Assembly (NCBI GenBank): GCA_002104895.1
Contig: MCFG01000083.1
Location: 1 to 64,000 of the forward strand
DNA length: 64,000 bases
Origin: Anaeromyces robustus
Taxonomy: Eukaryota > Neocallimastigomycota > Neocallimastigomycetes > Neocallimastigales > Neocallimastigaceae
Direction of reading: 5' to 3'
The translations under genes and the position numbers were made by a program. The notes below the pieces were generated by a model. It was given only the letters and a program-made list of their open reading frames with translations. It made no database searches and was not told the origin of the DNA. Below, piece by piece: positions 15,301 through 27,395 of this stretch. How positions within the stretch are numbered: the stretch's first letter is position 1; each line of letters begins with the position of its first letter.

Positions 15301-16465
15301 ATTGGATCACAAGAATGAATTTCTCCTTGAGATTGATTATCGAAATTATAAAAGTTTTGATTATTTGTAGCATCTGCTGATGTTGTACCATAATATGGAA
15401 TTGGTGTTGTTGAATTTTGATATGGATTAGGAATAGTTGATGTAGGATATGGGTTTGGTGTTGTAGAAGTTGGATATGGATTTGGAGTAGTAGAAGTTGG
15501 ATATGGATTTGGAGTAGTAGAAGTTGGATATGGATTTGGTGTTGTAGAAGTTGAATATGGATTTGGTGTTGTAGAAGTTGGATATGGATTTGGAGTAGTT
15601 GAAGTTGGATATGGATTTGGTGTTGTAGAAGTTGGATATGGATTTGGTGTTGTAGAAGTTGGATATGGATTTGGTGTTGTAGAAGTTGGATATGGATTTG
15701 GTGTTGTAGAAGTTGGATATGGATTTGGTGTTGTAGAAGTTGGATATGGATTTGGTGATGTAGAAGTAGGATATGGTATTGGTGTAGTAGAAGTTGGATA
15801 GGTTGCAGTATTCGTATTGGTATTAGAAGTAATATTTGTATTTGTGTTAGTATTAGCATATGTAGTCATAGAAGTGGATGTTGAGGCTGCTGGTGTAGTA
15901 TATGTTGAATAAGTTAAATTAGAAGTAGTTGTTGGTTGCCAAGTGGTTGCATTTGTAGTGGTAGTGGTAGTATTAGAGGTGTTGGGAGTAGTGTTAGTAG
16001 TTGAACCATAATTATAAGAAACATAATTTGGTGGTACAGAAGGGGGTCTATTAAGATTAGAATTAGGTGAAGATGGTGATAATTTAGAACCGTTATCAGA
16101 TGGAGGTGGGGCTGTTGGACTTCTAAATTTACCATTATTATCTTCGTGATAATATAAAGAACTTCCTTGTACTTCATTTTTACTAGTTAAACTTCCTGTA
16201 AAGCTGGCATTATCTGCTATACTACCATTAGCATTATTACTATAAACAGAATTTTGATATGTTGAACCAGGTGATACAACAGAATTTGATTTAACATGTT
16301 TTCCTGTAGTTACACCATCACTAAATGAATTTTTTCTTGCAGGTAACGTATTACTAGAATATGACATATTTAATGAATTAAGACATGGTGAAGAACTACT
16401 TGTGACTGCATTAGAATAAAATCCTTGAGAATTTTTATTTTGATAATATAAAGATGAAAATGCAC

Positions 16466-16507
<42 letters not shown>

Positions 16508-18413
16508 CAGTCTTTGTATTATTATTAGTCTTTGTACTGTTATTAGTCACGTTAGAAGAAGCAGGAGCAACAGCAGCTGTTGCTGTTGCTGTTGTAGTTG
16601 AAATGGAATTAGCGTTAGTTGAAAAGGCTTCATTTAAAGAAGTTGTGGAATTAATATAGGATGTAGCTACAGAGCCTGCATTTGGTGATGTAGATGGATA
16701 TGGTTTATAAGTAGTTGATTGATTAGAAGTAGCAGAATCCAACTGTAAATCATTGATAGAATTAGCACCTGGTGTATTAGTAGTAAGTTGTTTTTTTGAA
16801 TCATTTAAGCCAGTTAAATTTTGTGCTACTGATGAAGTTGTGCTTGTTGTAGTAGTAGATGTAACTGTTGTATTAGTTGTTGAATTATTATAATAGTTTA
16901 TTTGAGGTGTACTATTATTTGAAAAAGTAGTAAAACCAGTAGTTTGTTGAATATTATTTGTTCCAGTATTTGTATTAGTAGTATTATTAGCATTAGTATT
17001 ATAATTAGATTGAAGAGTATTTAATGAACTATAAGATGCTGAGGGATTTAATGTATTATTTTCTACTTTATTAGTATAACCACCATAAGGACTAGTTTGA
17101 GTGGTATATCCTGATCCAGCAGTTGTATTAGTTTGGTTGGATGTTAAAGTAGTTGTATTAGCTTGAGTTGAATAAAGATTCGACATAGAATTATTTTTAT
17201 TAGAATTATAACCCATATTAACAGGTGTAGATGTACCAGTTTGTGAAGTATTTATATAACTATTAGTTGGTGTAGCTGTACCTATTTGTGAATTTGTATT
17301 AGTATAATTGTTACCAATTGTTGTATTTTTATTATAAGGTGTTGTACTTGGATTAGTAGTCCCATTATTATTTGTAGAAGTTGATGATAAATAATTATTG
17401 GTATTTGTATAGGAGGGATAGGAAGATTGATAATTTGAATAATTAGTGTTGGTAGTAGTAGGTGTATTTGAATAACTGGATTGTGGAAAGGTCTGAGTTT
17501 TTTGAGGTGAAGAAAAAGAATTTAATGAAGAATTACTACCTGTAGCTGCATAATTCTTTGAATAATTACTAAGATTTGAAGTGCTATTTTGATTAGCAAC
17601 ATTAGAATAAAATCCTTGATTATAGTTTGTAGTAGTAGTACCTACAGAATTATATGTATTTGGTTCCTGTGATGATATGTAAGGAGATTTATTTGGTATA
17701 GTATTAACATTTGCATAACCAGTATTTGTTGAATTATAAGTAGTATCATTAGTATGATTATAACTAGATAAATTGGTATAAGACGAAGAAGAATGAATAC
17801 TTTGAGGATTGGAGTCAGATTTTGGAATATATTGACCAGTAGTTGTTGTATTATATGGTTGATTAGTTACTGACTTCAGTGAAGCTGTAGATCCATTATT
17901 AACTATAAATTTAAATATAAAAAATTATTTGCAAATCACAATAGAAAATAACAAATAATACGATTATTAACAATAATAATATAACAACAAAATATAATAA
18001 GTATTTATACAAAAATAATAAAATACTTTTAATTATTCTTTCAAAAAAAAAATATGAACATGGAATAAAAACAAAGTATATATACCTTGATTATAATATA
18101 AATTATTTGAATTAGGAAGTGTCTCTACATTATTATTATTAGTACTGTCATTATTATTTGTTGTATCTGTTACTGCAAAAGTAGATAAAAAAGATTCTTC
18201 TTGATTATTACCAAAGAGTGAAGATACATCTTGGCATGCCTGTGTAGTTGTATTTGTAGATTTTTGTTGTTCAGTATTTTGGATTGATTGAGTTTGTTTA
18301 GTTGGCTGAGCATTATCTGCTATATTTGTTCCGGATAAAAAATTTGTTTGATTATCATCAGACGAAAAAAATGGGATCGGCCCATCAGATACATTATTAT
18401 TATTATCACTCAT
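12337..18413 (-). CDS. SEC16: SEC16-like COPII vesicle scaffold protein
   Basis: Four exons on the minus strand: 18413-18086, 17902-13484, 12976-12599 and 12467-12337, in phase, giving 1751 residues. Sec16 is a peripheral ER-exit-site scaffold that organises COPII coat assembly. Residues 1 to about 980 are Asn/Ser/Thr/Tyr-rich and disordered-looking, with a 27-bp/9-aa repeat (PNPYPTSTT) around 814-938. The central conserved domain starts near residue 985 (FGFGGRLVVMFPKDL) and contains LLQGDRPGACKIAV and NKLWAHALIIAS, the Sec16/Sec31-like alpha-helical core. A GWFSKITK segment and, in exon 3, YYDSITKQWV followed by Pro-rich sequence match conserved C-terminal Sec16 motifs. The ATG at 18413 opens MSDNNNNVSDG. 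Intron 2 carries a long pentanucleotide array. The 5' exons could be incomplete if a further upstream exon exists. Confidence 0.9.
13108..13396. repeat. (AAAAT)n array in SEC16 intron 2
   Basis: About 57 AAAAT units on the + strand. Read in the gene's sense direction this is the same ATTTT pentanucleotide found in copine introns. Confidence 0.97.
15420..15790 (-). repeat. 27-bp coding minisatellite in SEC16
   Basis: About 14 copies of a 27-bp unit encode PNPYPTSTT with few variants (a Ser for Pro, Ile for Thr). High nucleotide identity between units suggests recent expansion. Confidence 0.95.
16465..16507 (-). repeat. Poly-Asn codon tract in SEC16
   Basis: TTA/TTG-type trinucleotide repeat on the + strand encodes an Asn run in the Sec16 N-terminal disordered region. 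Confidence 0.9.
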
Positions 18414-18626
18414 TGATTAATTCAAATATTAATATTTATATATATATATTTTCAAAATTATTTCCCTGTTTTTAACTTTTTTTAAAAAAAAAATAATAAA
18501 ATAAAATAAAATATAATAGAAAATGGAATTAGTTTTTATAAATTAGAATTTTTTATTATTAATATTTAAAGTATATAGTATAACATTCTAAATAATTTAA
18601 AATCTGATTTATTTAGAAAAAAATAC

Positions 18627-18702
<76 letters not shown>

Positions 18703-19767
18703 TCTATTTATTTATTTATTTATTTATTTATTTATTATTCTTTAATATTTAATATTTATTATTTACGATTTATTATAATTATTATTAATTAATTATCTAT
18801 TTATTCTTTATTATTATCATTATTATTGTTGTTATTATTAGTAGTATAATGGCAATAGTAATAATAACAAATAGTGATATTATGTAATAGTAATTGTTAT
18901 TGTTGTCACTATTATATTTAATTATGAACTTAATAATACGGATATTTTAATTTTAATGTTTTAACAAAAGTAATAATAATAATCTTTTTTTTTTTTTTAA
19001 ATTATTTGATAAAATATATTGTCTATATTTCATTATTATTTCCTTTTCTTTTCTTATATAATGAATAAATAAATTAATAACATTTTATTTTCTCTTATTT
19101 AGTTTATCCTACATTCTTATATACTATTTTATATTTCATTATGCTCAAAATATGAAGTATAAATGATTTGATTCAATAATTACCAATTCTATATTATATA
19201 TTTGCTGTAAATTGATAGTATAAAATAAGTAATTTATAGATTATATATTATATATTATCTCGTTTTATTTTGTTTAGTTTTGTTTAAATATATATATATA
19301 AATATTATATAATTTATTTTTAATTTTCAAAACTATGTTATATTAAAATATTAATTAAAGAAAAAAAAAAAAGTAGTGATAGTTAACTTTATTTATTTGT
19401 TTTTTTTTTTTGTTTTTTTTTTTTCTATATAAATTAAATATTATATTTATAATATATTATCATTAAAACCGATTATATAAATTATATACCAATATATATA
19501 AAAAATCCTTATTAATATAATAGAAAATAATGTATAATACTCAAAAAATAACAGAAATCTTAAAAATAAATGTATAAATAATAAACAAATAAATAAATAT
19601 TCAAGAGTATAATATATAAATAAATAAACATATAAATAAAACAATTAATAATATATGGAAAAAAAAAAAATTTAATTAAATATTTATATAAAATAAAATA
19701 TTAATTATATATATTATTTAGTATTCATTTATTTTTAAATAATAATATAATTAATTAATTAACTGAA

Positions 19768-20097
19768 ATGAATGTAGAAATAGAAAGAGGAGAGAATTTT
19801 ATAAGCGTAAGAAAAAGTGAAAGCCAAAAACTATTACATTAAAAATCCTATATAGTGTCTCATAATCATATGCGACTCTATTTATTTTGCAGTATCCAAT
19901 GCAACATTCACAAGGATTAATACTCGAATTTATTATGCTAGTACTATTTATGTTATCAACCTTTTTAATTATATCAACATTTAAAAATCACCCAACATTT
20001 TAAAATTCATTCAAAGTAGAAGAAAATAAAAATTTATTTGTTGATTTATTAAATGAAATATTAACAGTTAGAATAATAATCTCGTCGTTAATATTAT

Positions 20098-20130
<33 letters not shown>

Positions 20131-20420
20131 ATACAAAATATGTTATAAAGAGAAGATAAAATTTTAACATTAATTATAGATAAATTACTGAACCTGTAAT
20201 AGAAATAAGAAAAAGAAAGAAAACTTTTAATGAGGTATTTGATAAAATTAATACAAAAGATGAATTTCAAAAAAAAAAAAAAAATACCAAAACTAGAAAC
20301 TATTGTAAATAATATAAACGAAATTTTAAAAATCAATTTAATAATAAAAATAGTACTCTAATGAAAATTTTTTTTACAGGAATAAGTATTGAAATTCAAA
20401 TACAAGAACGGGTTATTCGT
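19768..20420 (+). pseudogene. Possible decayed gene, unrecognised
   Basis: A stretch with coding-like composition opens with MNVEIERGENFISVRKSESQ at 19768 and reaches stops quickly. Further fragments in differing frames read VEENKNLFVDLLNEILTV near 20020 and EPVIEIRKRKKTFNEVFDK near 20190. A TTGCAG acceptor-like site lies near 19892. The fragments are separated by frameshifts, stops and poly(T)/poly(A) runs. It could be an ancient gene or a real multi-exon gene I cannot assemble. Confidence 0.3.
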
Positions 20421-20941
20421 TTAAAAAATTATTATTTTTCTTTATCACTCTTTATCAAGATGTTATGATTATGATGAAATTTTAATATAATTAAAAGTTA
20501 AGATTATTTTTTTTTTCTTAATAATATTTTTGAAAATAAGAACGAAAAAGACATTTTTCATAGACATTTTATTCTTAATGGTGAAATAATAAAGAAAAAA
20601 AAAAAGGATTTAAAGAGTAATATAATATTCATTTCTTCAAAAATAGATTCCAAAATAATAGATCTATGAGGAAATTCCATAATAATAATTTATCTGCTTA
20701 GAAGTCAAAACTTCAAAATAACTAATTGTAATTGAAAATAAAAAATTTTAATAAATCATATTTTCAATAAGATAAATTAACTATATATTAATTTATATAT
20801 AATAATATAATAAATAGTATTTAATTAAATTAAAATATTATAAAAGCATTGAATTTTAATAATTTAGTTCTTTTAATACATTTTTATACATTTATATACT
20901 TTATTTATAATAGTTATAAAAATTTTCAAAAAAACTATATA

Positions 20942-21016
20942 TTAATAAAAAGAATATATTATATATATATATAATATATATAATATATATATTAAATATT
21001 CTTTTTACTAATAAAT
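20942..21016. repeat. Imperfect inverted repeat (18-bp arms)
   Basis: TATTAATAAAAAGAATAT and ATATTCTTTTTACTAATA are reverse complements with one mismatch, around an AT-palindromic centre. Confidence 0.65.
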
Positions 21017-21706
21017 ACAATATTATATAAACTTCTATTATATAACTTCTATTGATATTGTTTTTTTTTTTTTTTTTTGTGTTATTTATAAATAAATATG
21101 TTTTTTAATTTATATGCCTATAGTTTATGGCAGTTAAATAATATTAATGAATTAATGAATTAATTAATAAAGTGATTTTTCTCTCTCTCTGTGTATATGT
21201 GTATAGATATAATAAATTAATATTAGTAAAATAATATATAAAAAAATTATTAAACGGATATTTTAACCAATAAATTTAATTACATATTGAAATAACGTAT
21301 ACAGTATTAAAAAAATTTTTTAAAGTCACAAAAGTACACAAAAATATCAAAAAGTATTGATTGATACTTAACTTTAATCATTTTAATTTTTTTTATTATA
21401 CTTTTATTATATACATAAACTATCTTTTTTTTTTTTTTTTTTATTTGTGTTATGTGTATATATGTGTATTTGTTTTTATATATAAATTTGTGTAGTATAT
21501 AATATATGTAACAAATACTAATACATTAAAGTAATTATTTTATTTTAAATGGTTTTTCATATGAAATTATGAAATACTTGATTATTTTAAATTATGTGAA
21601 TATATTAATTAAAAATAATATCTAAAAATATTTTATTTTTTTTTTTATAGCACCAAAATTCGTACGTCAACTTAATAATATATAAAAATATTATTTTAAT
21701 ATTGAT

Positions 21707-21947
21707 ATATTATTAATACTATTGTTTTATATACTATTATTATTACCAATACTATTTTTTTTAATATTCCATGATAAATTAATTATTAGAAAAAAAAATC
21801 TTAATAATATATAAAAATATTTTATTTTTTACTAATAAAATATAATTTTTAAAGATTTTTTTTTCTAATAATTAATTTATCATGGAATATTAAAAAAAAT
21901 AGTATTGGTAATAATAATAGTATATAAAACAATAGTATTAATAATAT
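21707..21947. mobile_element. MITE-like foldback: perfect 96-bp inverted repeat
   Basis: The left arm 21707-21802 is the exact reverse complement of 21852-21947, with a 49-bp spacer that is itself partly self-complementary. Similarity continues, imperfectly, for about 15-20 bp outside the arms. There is no open reading frame. The shape fits a non-autonomous foldback or MITE-type element, but no target-site duplication was identified with confidence. Confidence 0.6.
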
Positions 21948-22263
21948 ATAAAATTAAAATAATATAAGGAATAAAAATAACTTCAAAAATAATTAAATTT
22001 TATTTATTTATTCATTTATTTTATTTATTTATTTTATTTATTTATAATTTATTTATTTATTGATTTATTTATAAATTAAATGTAATAAATTTAATTGCTT
22101 ATAATAAAAATTTTAAAAATAAAACAATACAATTTTTATAAATATAAAAATTTAAAGATAAATTAATTAAATAAAAAAGATTATCCAAAATTTTATTGGT
22201 GACTTAACCATTATATTTAATAAAGAACTTTAATTATATAAAAAAAAAAATAAAATAATATAT

Positions 22264-22600
22264 AAAATTTCCTTGACTTTTTAATAATTAAATATATTTT
22301 AATTGAACTCTATGAAAACATCAGATTTATATACTATATATATATATATAGTATATAAATTTAGATAAAACGAAGATTCATTGGTATCATACAAAAAATA
22401 TGATTATTGTTATTGATAAAAAATAAAATAAAATAATAAATGAAAATTTCTTGATCTTTTATAATTAAAAACATTTTTATTGAATAATATTCAAACATCA
22501 GATTTATATACTATTTATATATATATATATTATATATTTTAAATAAAAACGAAGATTCATTGGTATTTTTAAAAAATATGATTATTATTATTAATAATAA
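22264..22600. repeat. 178-bp direct tandem duplication upstream of the MFS gene
   Basis: Two units offset by 177-178 bp share segments such as CATCAGATTTATATACTAT and CGAAGATTCATTGGTAT, and differ by substitutions and small indels. The second unit ends about 130 bp before the MFS start codon. Confidence 0.85.
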
Positions 22601-22733
22601 AAAAAAAGATATAAAAATTCTTTAAAAGAACTTGAAATTTTTATTTAAATTTTTTTTATATATATAGATATTCTATAAATTACTTTTATAAAAATTTTAA
22701 TAATAATAATAAATAAAAATATCTATTAAAACA

Positions 22734-24500
22734 ATGAAATATACTAATATGCAAATAAAATCACAAGAAAGTAACAATGATTCTACCATTGTTAATGAGC
22801 CAACGGAAGACTTGAAAATAGAAATAACCAATTCAAAGAAAGAAATGAACATATTGAAAAGTAACACAACAAATCAAAGAAATGAAACTAAAGTAAATGA
22901 TAGTAATGAAAAATTAAACTATGGAAATAATGAAAACTATATTATGAAAAATACTAAAAGTAAAAAATTTTATGCCATTTTCATTGCTATAATACTTTTA
23001 AGTTTTTTATCTGGTTTTAACTTTATTGTTGAAGAAGATATGTACTCAGATGAAAATATCTATTTCTATTCCTTTTACATATTATCTATAACTGTCTTAC
23101 AACCAATTTATGGTAAATTTTCAAGTCTTTTCAGTAGAAGAACAATGTTATATTTAGCATTACTATTCTTTTTTATTGGTTCAATTATGTTGTATGTTAT
23201 TAGTGACGATGATGATTTTACCAACACTGATTTTATTTTTCCTCATTTTATTCAAGGTATTGGAGTAGGAGGTTTTCTTTCTCTTTCTTTGATTATTATG
23301 GATGATATTATTCCTGTTCGTCAACGTGGTAAATTTATGAGTATTCCTTTAGTTGTCTTTACTTGTTCTCCAGCTGCTTTTTGGTTAATCGATAATCAAA
23401 ATTTTTCATCCAATATTTTCTTATTGATTATAAATATTGTTTTGAGTATTGCCATATTTTTGATAATTCTTAAATATGGTAATATTTCTAATAACATTGG
23501 TATTACTCGAACAAATTCTCAAAGAATGAAATTTATTCTTAATGATATATTACAAATTGATTATATTGGAATTTCATTATTCCTTATAGGTGCTTCATGT
23601 TTATTAGTATTGATACTCTATATTGATAAGGAAGACATTAATATAATATATTTAATTCTCTTAGGAAGTATTTCAATTTTTTCTCTTTTATTATTCTTTG
23701 TTAATGAATTAAAAACTAAAAAAGATGCTTTAATTCCTATGGAAATTTTCAAAAATAGAAATATCTGTTGTATGCTTATAGGTGCTTTCTTACTAGGCAT
23801 TGGTTTTTCCGGTATATTTTTCCTTCATCTTCCAAATATTAACTTTGATATGATTAAAATTTTAATAATTCCAACTGCTATGATCATGGTCTTTTTAAAC
23901 ATGGGTAGTGGTTTCATAATTGGTAAATGGGGTTATGTTATATACATTTTTGTTGGAGGACTCATGTTATCAGCTCTCTCTGGTGGTATGAGTTTCTTAT
24001 TAGAAGACAATAATGATAACATTTTATACATACTCCTTATAGCTTTTTGTGGTATAATAGCTACCTTGATTCGTCAAAATATGATACTTGTTATTCAAGA
24101 TTCTACTCCAAAAGGAAAAGTAACTATTACTACTACCTTATTTATTTTTATGCATGGTCTTGGTAGTATAATTGGAATTAAAATTAATTATTGGGGTAAT
24201 CGTTATTATGATGAAGATAATTATTATTATAAATATTCAACGGTAATTACCTCAATTCTTATTTTAATAACAATGTTATCTACCAAAAAAATTAAATTAA
24301 ATGAAAAGCAAATGTACACATATTTAAGTGAAACCAATATTTCAATTAAAGTTGTCAATTCAAATAGAACATCTACAATTAGAGATATCAATTCAAATAG
24401 AGCATCTACCATTATATCAATTCCATTAAATTCATCATCTTATATTAATTATAATAATAATGACACTTACACACAAAATAGCAATAATGATAAATATTAA
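22734..24500 (+). CDS. MFS transporter, DHA2-like (14 TM)
   Basis: Intronless, 588 residues. An N-terminal hydrophilic tail of about 78 residues precedes about 14 hydrophobic segments (the first being FYAIFIAIILLSFLSGFNF, the last near YSTVITSILILITML). The 2-3 loop has the MFS motif-A-like sequence YGKFSSLFSRRT, TM4 has FIQGIGVGGFLSL and is followed by DIIPVRQRGKFMS, which matches the DHA2/EmrB-type drug:H+ antiporter pattern. It should be a plasma-membrane or organellar proton-coupled exporter; the substrate cannot be told. The C-terminal tail contains a short internal duplication (SNRTSTIRDIN / SNRASTIISI). Start chosen at the ATG at 22734; later Met codons (MQIK, MNIL) are possible. A duplicated segment lies in the promoter. 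Confidence 0.85.
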   Translation: MKYTNMQIKSQESNNDSTIVNEPTEDLKIEITNSKKEMNILKSNTTNQRNETKVNDSNEKLNYGNNENYIMKNTKSKKFYAIFIAIILLSFLSGFNFIVEEDMYSDENIYFYSFYILSITVLQPIYGKFSSLFSRRTMLYLALLFFFIGSIMLYVISDDDDFTNTDFIFPHFIQGIGVGGFLSLSLIIMDDIIPVRQRGKFMSIPLVVFTCSPAAFWLIDNQNFSSNIFLLIINIVLSIAIFLIILKYGNISNNIGITRTNSQRMKFILNDILQIDYIGISLFLIGASCLLVLILYIDKEDINIIYLILLGSISIFSLLLFFVNELKTKKDALIPMEIFKNRNICCMLIGAFLLGIGFSGIFFLHLPNINFDMIKILIIPTAMIMVFLNMGSGFIIGKWGYVIYIFVGGLMLSALSGGMSFLLEDNNDNILYILLIAFCGIIATLIRQNMILVIQDSTPKGKVTITTTLFIFMHGLGSIIGIKINYWGNRYYDEDNYYYKYSTVITSILILITMLSTKKIKLNEKQMYTYLSETNISIKVVNSNRTSTIRDINSNRASTIISIPLNSSSYINYNNNDTYTQNSNNDKY

Positions 24501-24837
24501 AAGAAAAAACAATACAAACAATAATAAAAAAAACTATTAATAATAACTCCATGAAAATGGTTTCGATAAATTAACTTCTTCATATAGAATTACTTCTCAA
24601 GAATTCTAATGATTTAATTATAGATTTTTTTCTAGAACAATAATACCATATATTACACTTTTATAAAAAGTGAAACTTATTAATTTAAAGAAAATCTTTA
24701 TATGATATTTAATAATTAGAATTTAATAACAATTTAATTATTATTAATTTAGTTATTATTATTAATTTGGAAATATTTTTAATAAAAAAAATGACTTTAC
24801 ATTTTCATAAAATATTTCCAAATAATTATATATATAC

Positions 24838-25060
24838 CAATTATATATACCGATTAGAAATATATATTTTATATAATATTTCTAAATAATTTATATATAC
24901 CGATTATATATACCGATTAGAAATATATATTTTATATAATATTTCTAAATAATTTATATATACCGATTATATACCGATTAGAAATATATATTTTATATAA
25001 TATTTCTAAAAAATTTATATATACCGATTATATATACCGATTAGAAATTTGTATTTTATA
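24838..25060. repeat. Minisatellite, about 62-bp unit x 4
   Basis: ACCGATTAG recurs at 24849, 24912, 24973 and 25036. Each unit contains a palindromic block (AGAAATATATATTTTATATA ... TTTCT), so every unit can fold. Confidence 0.9.
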
Positions 25061-26040
25061 AAATAATTAAAAATTTCTATTTATAAATAAAAACCAAATA
25101 AATTAAATAAAATATATATATAATATTTTAATTTTTTTTTTTTTTTTTGTATAAAAAATATTAATAGACATTAAGAATTAAAAGATTTTTAGAGTTGATA
25201 TTTACTAAATAAATTACAAATGTCTCTTTTGTATTTTTATTATTTTAAATTAATATATTTTATAATTATATTTTATAATTTTAAAATTAATCATATTGTA
25301 TTATTTTTTCTATTTCAATATTGTATTAAAAAATAAATTTAGCAAAGAGTAGTATATAAATTTTCTTTAAAACTTATCCAATTTATATATTCATTTGAAA
25401 GTCTATATTATACATATATAATATATTTGATAAAAATTTTTTTTATTAGATATTGTGAATCAGAAAGAAAAAGAAATAGAAAAAAATGAATTAAAAATTT
25501 GATCTATAAAATTAAATAAAAATGATTGATTATGTTTATTCTCTAAATAAAAAAAAAATAAGCCAACATTAAGAAAAACAGTTATGTTAGATTACCAAAA
25601 ATATTCTCTAATACCATTAATAACCCAATTATTTGCCAATAATCATATTAATCTCAATATTCTTCCATGAAAATTTAATTCAACTACCATTTTACTACAC
25701 GTATAGATATATTTATCTAAATTATTATTATTATGAATAAATATAGTAAATCAAATTTCTTAATACAAAAAATACAATATATATTAAAATAAACTTTTAA
25801 ATATATCATGAGTATTAATATGAAAAAAAAATTAATATTATTATTAATAGTTTTTTATTTTTATTAGTAATTCATTTTATTCAATTATTAAGATTATTAA
25901 GTAGACAAAAAGAAGTTGATTAATAATAAATATATAATAACAATAACTCTATACGCTTTTTTTAGCGTAGATAATAATATAACAAAAAATTTGTAAAAGC
26001 AACATTGTCATAAAATGAATACTCTATCAACATTTGTAAG

Positions 26041-26200
26041 TTATTATGATAACATTACAAAAAAATATTTAGTTATTATTATAACATTACAAAAAAATAT
26101 TTAGTTATTATTATAACATTACAAAAAAATATTTAGTTACTATTATAACATTACAAAAAAATATTTAGTTATTATTATAACATTACAAAAAAATATTTAG
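26041..26200. repeat. Minisatellite, 32-bp unit x 5
   Basis: Five head-to-tail units of TTATTATTATAACATTACAA + 12 nt, with only two or so substitutions across the array. Confidence 0.95.
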
Positions 26201-26252
26201 TAACTTAAAGATTTATTTTATTTTGTTATAAGAGTATAATCACAAAGTTTTT

Positions 26253-26381
26253 TTTTTATCTTCAAGTAAAAATAAAATAATATAACAAAATAAAATAAAT
26301 CTTTATCTTCAAGTAAAAATAAAATAATATAACAAAATAAAATAAATCTTTATCTTCAAGTAAAAATAAAATAATATAATA
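26253..26381. repeat. Minisatellite, 47-bp unit x 2.7
   Basis: TCTTCAAGTAAAAATAAAAT recurs at 26259, 26306 and 26353. Confidence 0.95.
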
Positions 26382-27300
26382 TAATACATATATGTTTTAT
26401 TAAAAAAAAATTTTATAAACAATTTAATTATAATATATACAGAAAAAAAAATTTTTTTTTCTTGTTTATGTTTGTATTACTGTACACTTTTTTTTTAATT
26501 TATTTATATATTATTTTTTTAGTTATTCATTGGTTGTTCATTCTTTTTTTACCTTTTTATGTTTGTGGTATAAAAACCTTGTATTACATGAACTTTAAAA
26601 ATTATTGGTTGATTATCCAAAATAATTATTTTTATACTGAAGTATAATGAAATATATAATTATTAATTATAAAATATATATTAATTAGTAATATATATAT
26701 TTAATAATTTTAATCAATATTTTACCAAGAAATCACTTTTAACTAATTAAAAAAAAAAAAAAAAAAAAAAAAAACATGATAGAAAAGAATTAATAATTTA
26801 TCTTTCATATGACGTAGTTATGATTATTGTAATTAATAATTCATATAAAAAAATACTAAAAATTATTATAATATTGATATTTATAAAAAAATGCATATTT
26901 ATATTATTATGGTTTAGTATAATAATGTATTAATATTAAGAAGAAATGTACAAATATATATTTTTTTTGTATATTATTATAATTTCATCAATACTTCTAA
27001 ACATTATATCGATTAACTTCAATATAAAAATATTCGAATATATATATATATATATACAAAATATTTAATATTTATGCATTTAAAACAATGTAAAAGATAT
27101 GTTATATCAAGTTTTAAATTTTACGTTTTACATTATTGTTAGAATAAAAAGAAATAAATTTTGAAATACTTTTTTGTATTATTAATTTGTTGTGTTAATA
27201 AGCATAAATATGAATGTAAATCTTTACATATATACTTGAAATAAAATTATTAATAAACCTTAATTATTATAAAAATATTTTTTCATCATTTTCATATTAT

Positions 27301-27354
27301 ATAATATTTATTTATTTATTTAATTTATTTATTTAATTTATTTATTTAATATAT

Positions 27355-27393
<39 letters not shown>

Positions 27394-27395
27394 TT
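27301..27395. repeat. (TTTA)n with TTTAAT variants
   Basis: Tetranucleotide array with three interspersed AATT interruptions in its first half. Confidence 0.9.

Larger units (their letters stand above)
18414..22733. other. Intergenic 4.3 kb between SEC16 and MFS 5' ends
   Basis: The two flanking genes are divergent, so this contains both promoters. It has an AAT/TTTA array at 18630-18738, a possible gene remnant at 19768-20420, an imperfect foldback near 20942-21016, a 96-bp perfect inverted repeat at 21707-21947 and a 178-bp direct duplication at 22264-22600. I see no intact gene. Confidence 0.75.

Noticed and set aside
15296-15859. 187-codon minus frame with HIQLLQHQI repeats
   Set aside because: Shifted-frame shadow of the SEC16 27-bp repeat.
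26041-26200. Regular 32-bp repeats resembling a CRISPR array
   Set aside because: No spacers between the units, no cas genes, eukaryotic context; it is a minisatellite.
26462-26647. 61-codon hydrophobic + frame
   Set aside because: No recognised domain; chance hydrophobic frames are common in T-rich DNA.
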